64,000 nt of DNA, from the NCBI RefSeq assembly GCF_003025555.1, contig NZ_PYMH01000004.1, positions 124,001-188,000 of the forward strand, given 5' to 3'. The notes under the pieces are model-generated. The model was not told the DNA's origin. It was given only the letters and a program-made list of their open reading frames with translations, and did no database searches. Made by a program: the position numbers and the translations under genes. Below, in pieces: positions 17,095 through 25,880 of the stretch; the first letter of the stretch is position 1; each line of letters starts with the position of its first letter. Source of the DNA: Photobacterium lutimaris (GTDB lineage Bacteria > Pseudomonadota > Gammaproteobacteria > Enterobacterales > Vibrionaceae).

Positions 17095-18150
17095 ATGTCT
17101 AGATCGGGTAAAATTCTAGCCATTGGTGGGCTTTTTATCGCCTCCATTATTGGCTCAGCTATTGTAATGAATGGCAATAATACACCAGGAACCACAAGTT
17201 TAGCCTGCGAGTCTCAAATTAAAACATTACGTTTTAGTATGAGTTCTAATACTCAGCACCCTATTTATGACGGGGCTAGTAAATTTAAGGAACTTGTTGA
17301 GAAATCAACAGATTTAACGGTTGATATTTATCCTTCTGCGCAATTAGGTGATGACCGAGCCGCTATTGAAATGCTGCAGTTGGGGACATTGGATGTATCT
17401 ATTCCATCGACAGCGCCATTGGCGAACTTTTATCCGGAATATAATGTTTTTGATCTTCCTTTTATGATCCCTAATGAAGTGGTTGCCGATAAAGTACTAC
17501 GCAGTGATTTTGCCGATGGTATGTTGGAGATGCTTCAATCGCGTCGTTTGATCGGTTTGGATTTCTGGGAAAATGGTTTCCGCCATCTAACTAACTCTCG
17601 CCGCACGGTGACAAATGTTGAGGATGTAAAAGGCTTGAAGGTACGCACCATGGAAAGCCCACTTCACCTTGATGCCTGGAAAGCACTAGGTGCAACGCCA
17701 ACGCCAATGGCATTCAACGAACTGTTTACCGCACTCCAGCAAGGTACCGTTGACGGGCAGGAGAACCCATACCCGAATATCGCATTGAACAACTTGTATG
17801 AAGTACAAAAGCAGATGACCGATACCGGCCACGTTTATACTCCTTTGGTGTTGATTTTCAGTGAAGCAAGCTGGAACAAACTAAGTGCTCATGATCAAGC
17901 TGCTGTACGTCAGGCCGCTGTAGAGGCTGGGGACTACCAGCGTGAGGTTAACCGCCGTGTCAATAACGATAGCTTGGCAACAATTAAAGCTAATATGCAG
18001 GTGACAGAATTAACCCCTGAAGCACGTACTGAATTCCGTAAGGCGACGGAATCGGTTGTCGATAAATACCGTGATGTTATTGGCGGTGACATTATCGACT
18101 CGTTCACTAAAGAAATTGCAGCAGCTGAAGAAGACTCAGCAGTTAAGTAA
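17095..18150 (+). CDS. dctP: TRAP transporter solute-binding protein (DctP family)
   Basis: The 351-residue protein begins with a hydrophobic signal (ILAIGGLFIASIIGSAIVM), either a cleaved signal or an anchor. The mature part has the DctP-family hallmark: FKELVEKSTDLTVDIYPSAQ, then the ligand-clamping region VKGLKVRTMESPLHL with the arginine that pairs with a carboxylate, and GTVDGQENPYPNI. It captures an organic or sugar acid in the periplasm and hands it to the DctQM membrane pair just downstream. AGGAAG precedes the ATG. The symbol names the family role; the true substrate is probably a galactonate-like sugar acid, given the genes that follow. Confidence 0.9.
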   Translation: MSRSGKILAIGGLFIASIIGSAIVMNGNNTPGTTSLACESQIKTLRFSMSSNTQHPIYDGASKFKELVEKSTDLTVDIYPSAQLGDDRAAIEMLQLGTLDVSIPSTAPLANFYPEYNVFDLPFMIPNEVVADKVLRSDFADGMLEMLQSRRLIGLDFWENGFRHLTNSRRTVTNVEDVKGLKVRTMESPLHLDAWKALGATPTPMAFNELFTALQQGTVDGQENPYPNIALNNLYEVQKQMTDTGHVYTPLVLIFSEASWNKLSAHDQAAVRQAAVEAGDYQREVNRRVNNDSLATIKANMQVTELTPEARTEFRKATESVVDKYRDVIGGDIIDSFTKEIAAAEEDSAVK

Positions 18151-18175
18151 CTTAAATAAACCACTCTGTCGGTAT

Positions 18176-18206
18176 TTCCGCTTGGCGAATTAACGGCCAA
18201 GCGGAA
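18176..18206 (+). other. Intercistronic hairpin between dctP and dctQ
   Basis: Perfect 11-base arms TTCCGCTTGGC and GCCAAGCGGAA enclose a nine-base loop. There is no T-run. Such stems after a binding-protein gene often protect its mRNA and lower permease expression relative to it. Confidence 0.65.
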
Positions 18207-18218
18207 TAAGGAAACCCT

Positions 18219-18716
18219 ATGATTAAATGGTTAGATAAATACTTGGAAAATACATTGGCTTGTATTTTACTTGCGGTGATGGTTATCGCGATATTTACCC
18301 AGGTTGTTACGCGTACTTTAAATATCCCCATTTCTTGGACGGAAGAACTTGCTCGTTATTGCTTTATTTGGTTGGTCTATATTGGTGTGAGCTTTGCTGC
18401 TTCTCGTAAGAGCCATATCAAAATTGATGCGATTGCAATGCTGCTGGATAAAAAAGAAAAGAAATACCTGTCATTGCTGGCTGACCTCGTCTTCTTTGCT
18501 TTTTCATGTTTCATTCTTTTCCATTCAACGCAGATGGTATTGGAGCTTTATCACCTTGGTCAAACGTCGCCAGCGCTAGGATTGCCAATGTGGATTGTGT
18601 ACTTGGCAGGGCCTGTTGGATTTGGATTAACGTCATTTCGTTTGATCCAGCAAATGATAATTACTTTTGATGAGCTTGAGGCAATCAAGTTCGACCAAAT
18701 CAAAGTTAGCGAATAA
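18219..18716 (+). CDS. dctQ: TRAP transporter small permease (DctQ family)
   Basis: The 165-residue protein has four membrane helices, the DctQ layout. The conserved stretch NIPISWTEELARYCFIWLVY at about residues 31-50 is the family signature between helices 1 and 2. It acts in the inner membrane with DctM and is needed for transport, though it does not form the pore. It starts 68 bases after dctP behind an intercistronic hairpin, with AAGGAAAC as ribosome site, and is followed 11 bases later by dctM. Confidence 0.9.
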   Translation: MIKWLDKYLENTLACILLAVMVIAIFTQVVTRTLNIPISWTEELARYCFIWLVYIGVSFAASRKSHIKIDAIAMLLDKKEKKYLSLLADLVFFAFSCFILFHSTQMVLELYHLGQTSPALGLPMWIVYLAGPVGFGLTSFRLIQQMIITFDELEAIKFDQIKVSE

Positions 18717-18727
18717 GGTAGGGAAGC

Positions 18728-19996
18728 ATGTCTATATTTATTCTGTTCTCAACGTTTGCGTTTTTAGTGGTCTACACTGTGCCGATTGCGATTGCATTGG
18801 GTATCGCAACATTGGTTACCATTCTTTCAACGGGCAACCTGAGCGTTGATTTCCTCGTCAGCACACTGATTACATCGGTTGACTCTTTTCCCATTATGGC
18901 GGTGCCATTCTTTATCTTGGCCGGTGACATTATGGGCAGCGGAGGGATCTCGCAGCGTTTGGTGAACTTCGCGAACTCGTTAGTGAAAAACATCACTGGT
19001 GGTTTTGCGATTGCCTCGATTATTACCTGTATGTTCTTCGCGGCAATTTCAGGTTCGGGCCCGGCAACGGTTGCTGCGGTTGGCGGCATCATGATCCCGG
19101 CGATGATCAAGTATGGTTACGACCGTGGCTTTGCGACGGCCGTCGTGACTGCCGCTGGTGCGATTGGCGTGATGATCCCACCGAGTATCCCTATGGTGAT
19201 GTACGGTGTGTCGGCCAGCACCTCTATCGGTGATCTGTTTATTGCAGGTGTTGTACCGGGTCTTCTTGTGACGTTTTGCTTGATTGTGTGGGCATACATT
19301 TATTCGAAGAAGAAAGGCTACAAAGGCTCTGATGAGCCATTCTCTTTTAAAGAAGTTTTCGAACAACTTAAACATGCCCAGTTAGCACTTTTGATTCCGG
19401 TGATTATCCTCGGTGGTATTTACGGCGGTATCTTTACTCCGACTGAGGCCAGTGTCGTCGCGGTAGTGTATGGCCTTATTGTCAGCCTGTTTGTGTACAA
19501 GGAAATCACGTTCAAGGATTTGCCTCAGATATTTACTAAATCCATTTTGACCTCGGTGATTGTTCTACTGATTGTAGGGACTGCAACCGCTTTTGGTAAA
19601 TACCTTGCACTTGAACAAATTCCGACGCAAATCGCCAATGCGATGCTCGCATTCTCTGATAGCAAAATTGTCTTTATTCTGCTGATGGTTGCACTCCTGC
19701 TTGTTGTGGGCTGTTTCATGGAAACCGTTGCTGCCATCATCATCCTGACACCAATACTGGTGCCAGTTGCCATGCTGTTCGGATTCAATCCGGTGCACAT
19801 CGGTATCATTATGGTCGTGACGCTAGCAATCGGTTTTATTACGCCACCGCTTGGTTTGAACCTGTTTGTCGGCTCGAGCGTCTCGGGGATCTCCGTAGAG
19901 CGCTTGTCCAAAGCCATTGTACCGTTCTTTGTCGCCATGCTGATTGCCCTGATGTTTGTCATCTTCATTCCGCAACTGTCTCTGGCACTGATTTAA
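18728..19996 (+). CDS. dctM: TRAP transporter large permease (DctM family)
   Basis: The 422-residue protein has about a dozen helices with the DctM features PIMAVPFFILAGDIM, GSGPATVAAVGGIMIPAM, AIGVMIPPSIPMVMYG and FTPTEASVVAVVYG. It forms the sodium-coupled translocation channel in the inner membrane. It follows dctQ directly (AAGGTAGGGAAG ribosome site) and is followed 12 bases later by the enolase-superfamily enzyme. Import and catabolism are therefore on one transcript. Length and motif order are normal for the family. Confidence 0.92.
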   Translation: MSIFILFSTFAFLVVYTVPIAIALGIATLVTILSTGNLSVDFLVSTLITSVDSFPIMAVPFFILAGDIMGSGGISQRLVNFANSLVKNITGGFAIASIITCMFFAAISGSGPATVAAVGGIMIPAMIKYGYDRGFATAVVTAAGAIGVMIPPSIPMVMYGVSASTSIGDLFIAGVVPGLLVTFCLIVWAYIYSKKKGYKGSDEPFSFKEVFEQLKHAQLALLIPVIILGGIYGGIFTPTEASVVAVVYGLIVSLFVYKEITFKDLPQIFTKSILTSVIVLLIVGTATAFGKYLALEQIPTQIANAMLAFSDSKIVFILLMVALLLVVGCFMETVAAIIILTPILVPVAMLFGFNPVHIGIIMVVTLAIGFITPPLGLNLFVGSSVSGISVERLSKAIVPFFVAMLIALMFVIFIPQLSLALI

Positions 19997-20008
19997 AAAG
20001 GTAACACT

Positions 20009-21154
20009 ATGAAAATAATTAACGTTATTCCCCACGCGATTTCTGTACCGCTGGAGCAACCGTTTTATTTCTCGCAAGGTTGGGTACATAACCGTAGCTC
20101 ACTGATTGTCGAGATTGTGACAGACGAAGGGATCACCGGATTTGGTGAAGCGCTGTGTCATGGCCTGCAGCCTCCTCACATAGCTGCAGCGTTTATTGAA
20201 CATGCTTTCAAGCCGCTGCTTCTTAACCGCGACCCCTTCGATGTCGAGGTTCTTTGGGAAGAGATGTACAACCTGACTCGTCCATATGGCCAAGGCGGCT
20301 CAGCGGTCAATGCTATCAGTGGTGTCGATATTGCGCTGTGGGACATTATGGGCAAGGCACTCAACCAACCGATCCATAAACTGATTGGCGGCGCTTTCCG
20401 TAAAGAAGTGACACCTTACGCGACGGGCTTCTACCGCGTTGAGGGAGCGACTTACCCTGCTGATTCTATCGATGAGGCACATCGACATGTCGAGTCTGGT
20501 TTTGGTGCATTCAAGCTGAAAATCGGGTTTGGTATCGAAGAGGATGTTGCTTTGATCCGCGCGATCCGCGAAGCGGTTGGTGATGATGTGAAGATCATGG
20601 CTGACGCCAACGGTGCCTACAGCGTTGGCGCGGCGCGCCGTATTATCAAGGAAACCGAAGAGTACAGCCCGTACTTCCTTGAAGAGTTGCTGGCACCGGA
20701 AGATCTGGAAGGCTACCAGCAGATCAAAAACCTATCGAAAACCTATATTGCGGCGGGTGAACAGGTCTTTGGTAAGACAGGTTATCGCCCATGGCTTGAA
20801 GGTAATGCGCTGGACATCATCCAGCCCGATCTGTGTTCGTCTGGTGGTATTACTGAGTGCAAGAAAATTGCGGCGATGGCACAAGCTAACAATACCCGCA
20901 TGATCCCGCATGTTTGGGGCTCAGGCATTGGCATTGCGGCATCACTGCAGTTCATTGCGTCATTACCGGCGGCACCGCTTTCACTGAATCCGATTGAACC
21001 AATGCTTGAGTATGATCAGTCTTCTCACCCATTCCGCAAAGACTTGATTTGTGACGGTATCAAAATGGTGGATGGCAAAGTCCAAATATCGACTAAGCCG
21101 GGCATTGGTGTTGATGTAAACCGAGAGATTATCGAGCGCTATAAGATCAACTAA
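20009..21154 (+). CDS. Enolase-superfamily sugar-acid dehydratase/cycloisomerase (Gci-like)
   Basis: The 381-residue protein has the mandelate-racemase-group active site: KxK at K169/K171, metal ligands D199, E225 or E226 and E251, and H301 in PHVWGSG. The overall pattern is very like Agrobacterium D-galactarolactone cycloisomerase (FGIEEDVALIRAIREAVG, IIQPDLCSSGG, NPIEPMLEYD). The downstream kinase and aldolase handle 2-keto-3-deoxygalactonate, so the reaction here should end in that compound. Candidates are dehydration of D-galactonate or ring opening of a lactone or anhydro-sugar acid such as 3,6-anhydro-L-galactonate. The fold and metal site are firm; the substrate is inferred. Confidence 0.85.
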   Translation: MKIINVIPHAISVPLEQPFYFSQGWVHNRSSLIVEIVTDEGITGFGEALCHGLQPPHIAAAFIEHAFKPLLLNRDPFDVEVLWEEMYNLTRPYGQGGSAVNAISGVDIALWDIMGKALNQPIHKLIGGAFRKEVTPYATGFYRVEGATYPADSIDEAHRHVESGFGAFKLKIGFGIEEDVALIRAIREAVGDDVKIMADANGAYSVGAARRIIKETEEYSPYFLEELLAPEDLEGYQQIKNLSKTYIAAGEQVFGKTGYRPWLEGNALDIIQPDLCSSGGITECKKIAAMAQANNTRMIPHVWGSGIGIAASLQFIASLPAAPLSLNPIEPMLEYDQSSHPFRKDLICDGIKMVDGKVQISTKPGIGVDVNREIIERYKIN

Positions 21155-21173
21155 TTATCTGAATTTTAATATT

Positions 21174-21195
21174 TTGCCCCGTAATCACGGGGCAA
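21174..21195 (+). other. Intercistronic hairpin upstream of dgoK
   Basis: TTGCCCCGT and ACGGGGCAA, nine perfect pairs with an AATC loop, lie between the enolase-superfamily gene and dgoK. There is no T-run; it may stabilise the upstream message or weaken read-through. Confidence 0.6.
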
Positions 21196-21213
21196 TAGTA
21201 GGGATCTTATCGA

Positions 21214-22137
21214 ATGATAAAAAAACAATTACCAGCACATTGGCTTGTTATTGACTGGGGAACAACAAACTTCCGTGCTTTTGCGATGGGTGAGCAAGGT
21301 GATGTACTTGATAAAGTTGAGTTGTCGCTGGGCCTGCTGCAGGTGAAAGAAGGCGCGTTCGCCATTGAACTGGAAAATGTGTTGTCAGGCTGGCTAGCCG
21401 AATATAAACACCTGCCAATTTACATGGCTGGTATGGTGGGCTCACAGCAAGGCTGGGCCAATGTGGAGTATGTGCCGACGTCTGTTGGCATTGAGCAACT
21501 TGCGCATAATGCCTATCGCTTTGAGCTGCCATGGGGAGCAACAGCAACCATCGTTCCTGGTGTCAGCCATCAATCGGCTGAAGGCCTGTTCGATGTGATG
21601 CGTGGTGAAGAGGTGCAGTTGTTTGGTCTGGCGAAACTGACGGGCATGGCTGACTTAGTTGCGATTATGCCGGGTACTCACAGTAAGCATGCGGCCTTTA
21701 ACAAGGGTCAATTGGTTGAATTCTCGTCTTATATGACCGGTGAACTATTCTCTGTGATTTCAACGCATACGATTTTGGGACGAGGCTTGCCGGAAACGGG
21801 GGCGCTAACCGATAACTTGGCGTTTCTTAAAGGCGTACGTGAAGGGCAGGGGGAGCAGTTAACCAATACCTTATTCATGGCGCGAACCCATCGCTTGTTC
21901 AACAACATTACCGATGCAGAAGTACTGGATTACCTATCCGGCGTGTTAATTGGTAATGAGCTGAAAGCGCTAGAAGCTAAGCAGGTACAAGTTTACTTAG
22001 TAGGAGGCGGTAAGTTGTGCGAACGCTATCAACTTGCCTGCCAAGAATTGGGTCTCGAATCTACGTATATCAATGGTGATGAGTGTTTCATTGCCGGTAT
22101 GGCTGCAATCCAGAAGGTAATGAACAATGACAACTAA
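21214..22137 (+). CDS. dgoK: 2-dehydro-3-deoxygalactonokinase
   Basis: The 307-residue protein belongs to the DgoK sugar kinases. WLVIDWGTTNFRAFAM is the phosphate-binding N-terminus, GMVGSQQGW and MPGTHSKHA are family motifs, and YLVGGGKLCERY lies near the C-terminal nucleotide site. It phosphorylates 2-keto-3-deoxygalactonate at C6 with ATP. AGGGAT precedes the ATG. The last 11 bases overlap the start of dgoA, so translation of the two is probably coupled. With dgoA it completes the DeLey-Doudoroff branch. Confidence 0.92.
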   Translation: MIKKQLPAHWLVIDWGTTNFRAFAMGEQGDVLDKVELSLGLLQVKEGAFAIELENVLSGWLAEYKHLPIYMAGMVGSQQGWANVEYVPTSVGIEQLAHNAYRFELPWGATATIVPGVSHQSAEGLFDVMRGEEVQLFGLAKLTGMADLVAIMPGTHSKHAAFNKGQLVEFSSYMTGELFSVISTHTILGRGLPETGALTDNLAFLKGVREGQGEQLTNTLFMARTHRLFNNITDAEVLDYLSGVLIGNELKALEAKQVQVYLVGGGKLCERYQLACQELGLESTYINGDECFIAGMAAIQKVMNNDN

Positions 22138-22759
22138 ATCATTTAATCTCGCTGAAAACTTGCCTCTTGTGGCAATCATTCGTGGTGTAACACCGTCTGA
22201 AGTTATCGATGTGGCACAAGTGCTTATCGAAGAGGGCTTTACCATGATTGAGGTACCGCTAAACAGTCCTGATGCACTAGTGAGTATCAAGACGCTGGTG
22301 GATCACTTCGGCCATGATTACTACATCGGTGCGGGTACCGTCACAACACCAGAGCTTGCCCAGCAAGTTATCGACACGGGGGCTAACTTAGTGGTGACGC
22401 CTAACTTCCACGAAGAAGTAGTCAAAATGTCGATCGAAGCGGGGTGTGTGACCTTCCCTGGGGTAGTTACTCCAACTGAAGCATTTGCCGCGCTTGCCGC
22501 TGGAGCAACAGGTATCAAGTTGTTCCCTGTTACTATGCTTGGCACCTCAGGCTTCAAGGCCCTTAAGTCGGTGCTGCCACCTGAGACTATTTGCTTGCCT
22601 GTAGGGGGGATCAGCCCTACAACTGAGAGCATGAAGCCGTATACCGACCTTGGCGCACAAGGGTTTGGTTTAGGGGCTGCGCTGTATAAGCCGGGTATGA
22701 CAAGGGATGAAATTCGAAATAATGCGAAGGCCTATGTCGCAGCATTCAACGCTTGCTAA
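22127..22759 (+). CDS. dgoA: 2-dehydro-3-deoxy-6-phosphogalactonate aldolase
   Basis: The 210-residue protein is a KDPG/KDPGal class I aldolase. IEVPLNS carries the general acid-base Glu42 and TGIKLFPV carries the Schiff-base Lys131, with AGTVTTPE and VVTPNFHEEVV in between. It splits the 6-phosphate of 2-keto-3-deoxygalactonate to pyruvate and glyceraldehyde-3-phosphate. The ATG lies inside the end of dgoK. It is the last gene of the IclR-TRAP-dgo operon and is closed by a strong terminator. The choice of KDPGal over KDPG rests on the neighbouring DgoK. Confidence 0.92.
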   Translation: MTTKSFNLAENLPLVAIIRGVTPSEVIDVAQVLIEEGFTMIEVPLNSPDALVSIKTLVDHFGHDYYIGAGTVTTPELAQQVIDTGANLVVTPNFHEEVVKMSIEAGCVTFPGVVTPTEAFAALAAGATGIKLFPVTMLGTSGFKALKSVLPPETICLPVGGISPTTESMKPYTDLGAQGFGLGAALYKPGMTRDEIRNNAKAYVAAFNAC

Positions 22760-22789
22760 ACGCCATTTTGGTCAATGTAGACGTTTTAA

Positions 22790-22814
22790 GGAAGCCAATT
22801 TGGCTTCCTTTTTT
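22790..22814 (+). terminator. Rho-independent terminator of the sugar-acid operon
   Basis: GGAAGCCAA and TTGGCTTCC pair almost without a loop and are followed by six T residues, 30 bases after the dgoA stop codon. Confidence 0.88.
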
Positions 22815-23021
22815 ATGCCCTGCAAAGTGGTAATCAATATAGTCTCAAAATCACACCATCCATGAACACGTATTGCAAAATATTGCACTAAGCTGGATAG
22901 TTAGCGGAATATTTAATCTTGAACGACTGTTCACGGCCTTGTGAAGGCGTTGCTAAAACAGCACTAAACGATGCGCCCGTTGGGCAGGAAGTTACTGTAA
23001 TGAGTCAGCGAGGAGTAGCAA

Positions 23022-23879
23022 ATGGGTACAGCATATAACCCACCAAAAGTTTGGACTTACGACAGTGCAAGTGGTGGAGAGTGGGCAAGCATCAACCGAC
23101 CAGATTCAGGGGCCAGGCATGAACAGGTACTCCCTGTTGGCTCCCATCCGCTGCAGCTATACTCGCTGGCTACGCCCAATGGTCAGAAAGTCACGATCAT
23201 GTTGGAAGAGTTGCTGGCTGCGGGGGTATCAGAAGCGGAATATGATGCTCACTTGATACGGATCGGCGAAGGCGATCAGTTTTCATCCGGTTTTGTTGAG
23301 GTGAACCCTAACTCTAAAATTCCTGCGCTGGTTGACTATTCCGTTGAAAAGCCGATTAACGTCTTTGAGTCTGGTGGCATTTTACTTTATCTCGCTGAGA
23401 AGTTTGGTCACTTTCTTCCACAAGATGTGACCGCAAAGACGAAGGTAATGAATTGGCTATTCTGGCTTCAAGGCTCTGCGCCATACTTGGGGGGCGGTTT
23501 TGGTCATTTCTATGCCTATGCGCCAGAAAAAATCGAATACCCAATTGATCGTTTTACCATGGAAGCCAAGCGACAGCTTGATGTGCTCGATAAGCAGCTG
23601 GCAAATAATGCTTTTGTCGCAGGTGACGAATACACCATTGCGGATATGGCTATTTGGCCATGGTATGGCAATCTGGTACTAGGCAAACTGTATGATGCTG
23701 CTGAATTTTTGCAGGTTGAGCAGTACACCCACGTAGTCCGATGGGCCAAGGAGATTGATAGCCGCCCTGCGGTACAGCGCGGTAAAATGGTTAACCGTAC
23801 TTGGGGGGAAGAGTGGGAGCAAGTCCCTGAGCGCCATAGTGCCAAGGATATTGATGAGGTACTAAAACTCAAGCCATAA
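23022..23879 (+). CDS. yghU: YghU-type glutathione S-transferase / disulfide reductase
   Basis: The 285-residue protein matches E. coli YghU almost throughout. The Nu-class N-terminal segment HPLQLYSLATPNGQKVTIML carries the Thr/Asn site that binds glutathione. EVNPNSKIPALVD and FESGGILLYLAEKFG complete the thioredoxin-like half. AGDEYTIADMAIWPWYG anchors the helical half. Nu-class enzymes bind two glutathiones and reduce disulfides in the cytosol. It appears to be a single gene. The identification is strong because length, start and motifs agree with the E. coli protein. Confidence 0.93.
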   Translation: MGTAYNPPKVWTYDSASGGEWASINRPDSGARHEQVLPVGSHPLQLYSLATPNGQKVTIMLEELLAAGVSEAEYDAHLIRIGEGDQFSSGFVEVNPNSKIPALVDYSVEKPINVFESGGILLYLAEKFGHFLPQDVTAKTKVMNWLFWLQGSAPYLGGGFGHFYAYAPEKIEYPIDRFTMEAKRQLDVLDKQLANNAFVAGDEYTIADMAIWPWYGNLVLGKLYDAAEFLQVEQYTHVVRWAKEIDSRPAVQRGKMVNRTWGEEWEQVPERHSAKDIDEVLKLKP

Positions 23880-23931
23880 TCCTGCTGGTAATGAGAACAA
23901 GCCACCTTACCTCGCAGGAAAGGGGTAAGGT

Positions 23932-24249
23932 GTGCGATATAGTAGGAGAATTACCGTTGCTGAAGCCATGGATGTGACTGGCGACAGTCAATACAACGCC
24001 TCTCGCAATCTCAAAATGCTGTACAAGGCAGGATTACTGACGCAGGAAAAGCAAGGTAAGTGGGTCTACTACACCTTGGCTGTTCAAGAGCAACCGCACT
24101 GGATAGCTTTGGTTGAATCAGTTCGAACATTGCCAGAGCAACGTTTTGCGCAAGTTTCTGCCCGGTGTCAGCAACGTCTTGCCTTGCGAGTGAATAATGA
24201 ATGTGTTGTTGGGGCCAATAGCGAGGAGTGGCTGAGTCGATCACTTTAG
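23932..24249 (+). CDS. ArsR-family regulator, N-terminally truncated
   Basis: The 105-residue frame begins at a GTG and contains the ArsR winged helix (VTGDSQYNASRNLKMLYKAG, then QGKWVYYTL). The usual first 30 residues (the ALADPTRLRIL helix) are missing, because an in-frame stop lies just upstream at 23926. The GTG has only a poor, too-close AAGG. It could use a short alternative start or be a decayed remnant. The 3' end overlaps the convergent SRPBCC gene by nine bases. ArsR/SRPBCC pairs are common, usually on one strand, so the convergent layout is unusual. Confidence 0.55.
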   Translation: MRYSRRITVAEAMDVTGDSQYNASRNLKMLYKAGLLTQEKQGKWVYYTLAVQEQPHWIALVESVRTLPEQRFAQVSARCQQRLALRVNNECVVGANSEEWLSRSL

Positions 24250-24759
24250 CCCTTCGCCCTGACCTTTAGGTGAGCTCTGTTTCTTGCATTCAGGCTGCTT
24301 TTTGAGTCCATCCAGCCATCGTTTGTGGTAGGAGTGGATGTTTCGGCTAGTGAATAATCGGGTCAACCAAGTCATTCCGCCACGCTGGGTTGATTCTGTC
24401 AAAACAACGCAGCCATCATCGGTTGGCTCTATGAGCCACGCATGGTACATATCGACATCACCGCACTTGCCTTTCCACGCAATCCGTTTGTGGGGGATAT
24501 ATTCCACAACCGTACAATCAAAGTGTAGGGCTCTGGCCTTCCAGCGAAAAAGTGTGCCCTTGTGCAGTTCAATACCATCACCGTTGAGAATTTGAACTGA
24601 CGTTTGGGCGCGCCCCCACTGAGGCCAGCATGGAGCATGTATTAGGCATGACCAGATGGTATCAGCTTGAGCGGGGATCAGCGTTTCGTTTCTCACATGC
24701 AATTGCGCATGTTTGGGGTGGTAATACTCAGGCCAATGGATTTCCTTGCTGGTCGTCAT
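24241..24759 (-). CDS. SRPBCC (START-like) ligand-binding protein
   Basis: The 172-residue protein has the polyketide-cyclase/SRPBCC pattern: RNETLIPAQADTIWSCLIHA opens the fold. A tryptophan-rich strand WPQWGRAQTSV, a central GTLFRWKA, and TESTQRGGMTWL before the long C-terminal helix complete it. Such proteins form a deep hydrophobic cavity and bind lipids or aromatic ligands; many are of unknown role. There is no signal peptide. It converges on the truncated ArsR gene and has an AraC gene further on the same strand. Ligand is unknown. Confidence 0.75.
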   Translation of the reverse strand: MTTSKEIHWPEYYHPKHAQLHVRNETLIPAQADTIWSCLIHAPCWPQWGRAQTSVQILNGDGIELHKGTLFRWKARALHFDCTVVEYIPHKRIAWKGKCGDVDMYHAWLIEPTDDGCVVLTESTQRGGMTWLTRLFTSRNIHSYHKRWLDGLKKQPECKKQSSPKGQGEGLK

Positions 24760-24853
24760 CGTGTCTGCCTTTTGCTGTAAAGTCTTTAAAGACTAATACG
24801 AATAGTGTGTTTTCACTAGTTGGCTGGACGGTACGAAGGTTGAGTGGATGACA

Positions 24854-25660
24854 TTATTCTTTTCGGAGATATTTTCCGGGCGTAACGCCAAACTGTTTTT
24901 TGAAGGTTGATACAAATGCCGAGACGGAGTCGTAACCGCATTCGATAGATACCCGTGTGACCGGTGAGCCAGATTCAAGCCTGTTCAGAGCGTCGAGTAA
25001 TCTGGCCCGCTGACGCCACTGTTGAAACGTCAGCCCAGTTTGTTGCTTGAAAAGCCTGCTGACGCTTCGACCAGACAAGCCAACGAGCTCGCCGAGTTGC
25101 TCGATGCTTCTCGGCTCCTCGGGGTGCATTTGGAGAAGCTCTGCGAGAGTCGCAAGGCGTTTATCGCCTGGTAGTGTGAGTTGGGTTGCAGCGGGGGGCA
25201 GGCAAGCGATTTGATCGAGCAGCACTTGAGCCAATCGCCCATCAGCGCTATTGCAGTCATAATTGGCTGGTAGAGCACAGAACTGGAGGACCAGTTCACG
25301 GACCAAGGGAGTGATACTGCATACCCTTGGTTGGCTCCACACTATATCGGATAAATACTTGGTTTCTATATATAGGCTGCGCATTTGCGCAGCACCATTG
25401 GATATCACCTTGTGCTCAATACCCTCGGGGATCCAAATTGCAAACTGGGGCGGAGCAACGTAGTGGCCCTGGCGGGTATGGACGATGAGCATGCCTTCAG
25501 CGGCATAGGACCACTGGCCCCAACCATGGGTATGCCAGTGGGTTTGGCTACCAGATTGCTGCCAGTTTTCAACTCGGGCATAAACGGGACGGGGAAGCTC
25601 TCTAAGCAAGGGGACTTGCCTATGCTGTCTCTGGCTGGCGTTGAGTATCGGTTTAACCAT
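24854..25660 (-). CDS. AraC-family regulator with N-terminal cupin
   Basis: Residues 30-105 form a cupin sensor (THWHTHGWGQWSYAAEG, FAIWIPEGIEHKV). The C-terminal 100 residues are the AraC double helix-turn-helix (SIEQLGELVGLSGRSVSRLF, then RVSIECGYDSVSAFVSTFKK and FGVTPGKYLR). It is transcribed away from the SBF-type transporter gene, with about 220 bases between the starts, and probably controls it. The domain order and length of 268 are typical of cupin-AraC regulators found next to efflux or uptake carriers. Confidence 0.9.
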   Translation of the reverse strand: MVKPILNASQRQHRQVPLLRELPRPVYARVENWQQSGSQTHWHTHGWGQWSYAAEGMLIVHTRQGHYVAPPQFAIWIPEGIEHKVISNGAAQMRSLYIETKYLSDIVWSQPRVCSITPLVRELVLQFCALPANYDCNSADGRLAQVLLDQIACLPPAATQLTLPGDKRLATLAELLQMHPEEPRSIEQLGELVGLSGRSVSRLFKQQTGLTFQQWRQRARLLDALNRLESGSPVTRVSIECGYDSVSAFVSTFKKQFGVTPGKYLRKE

Positions 25661-25880
25661 GACAAATCTTCCTGTTCTGTTTTTTCAAGCAACGTGCCGC
25701 ACTGTTAGATAGCCCGCTGGGAATATAATGGGTCATCTTGTCCTGTATGAGATAAAAGTTAGCTTCTTGGCGATAGCAGGAAATCATGACCAGCGTATCC
25801 TATAACCTAAACGTTGCCAATGGATGGCGAGTTGTTTGGCGTGCATTGTCAAATGGCATGAAAGTATGAAAGGTGAGAGT

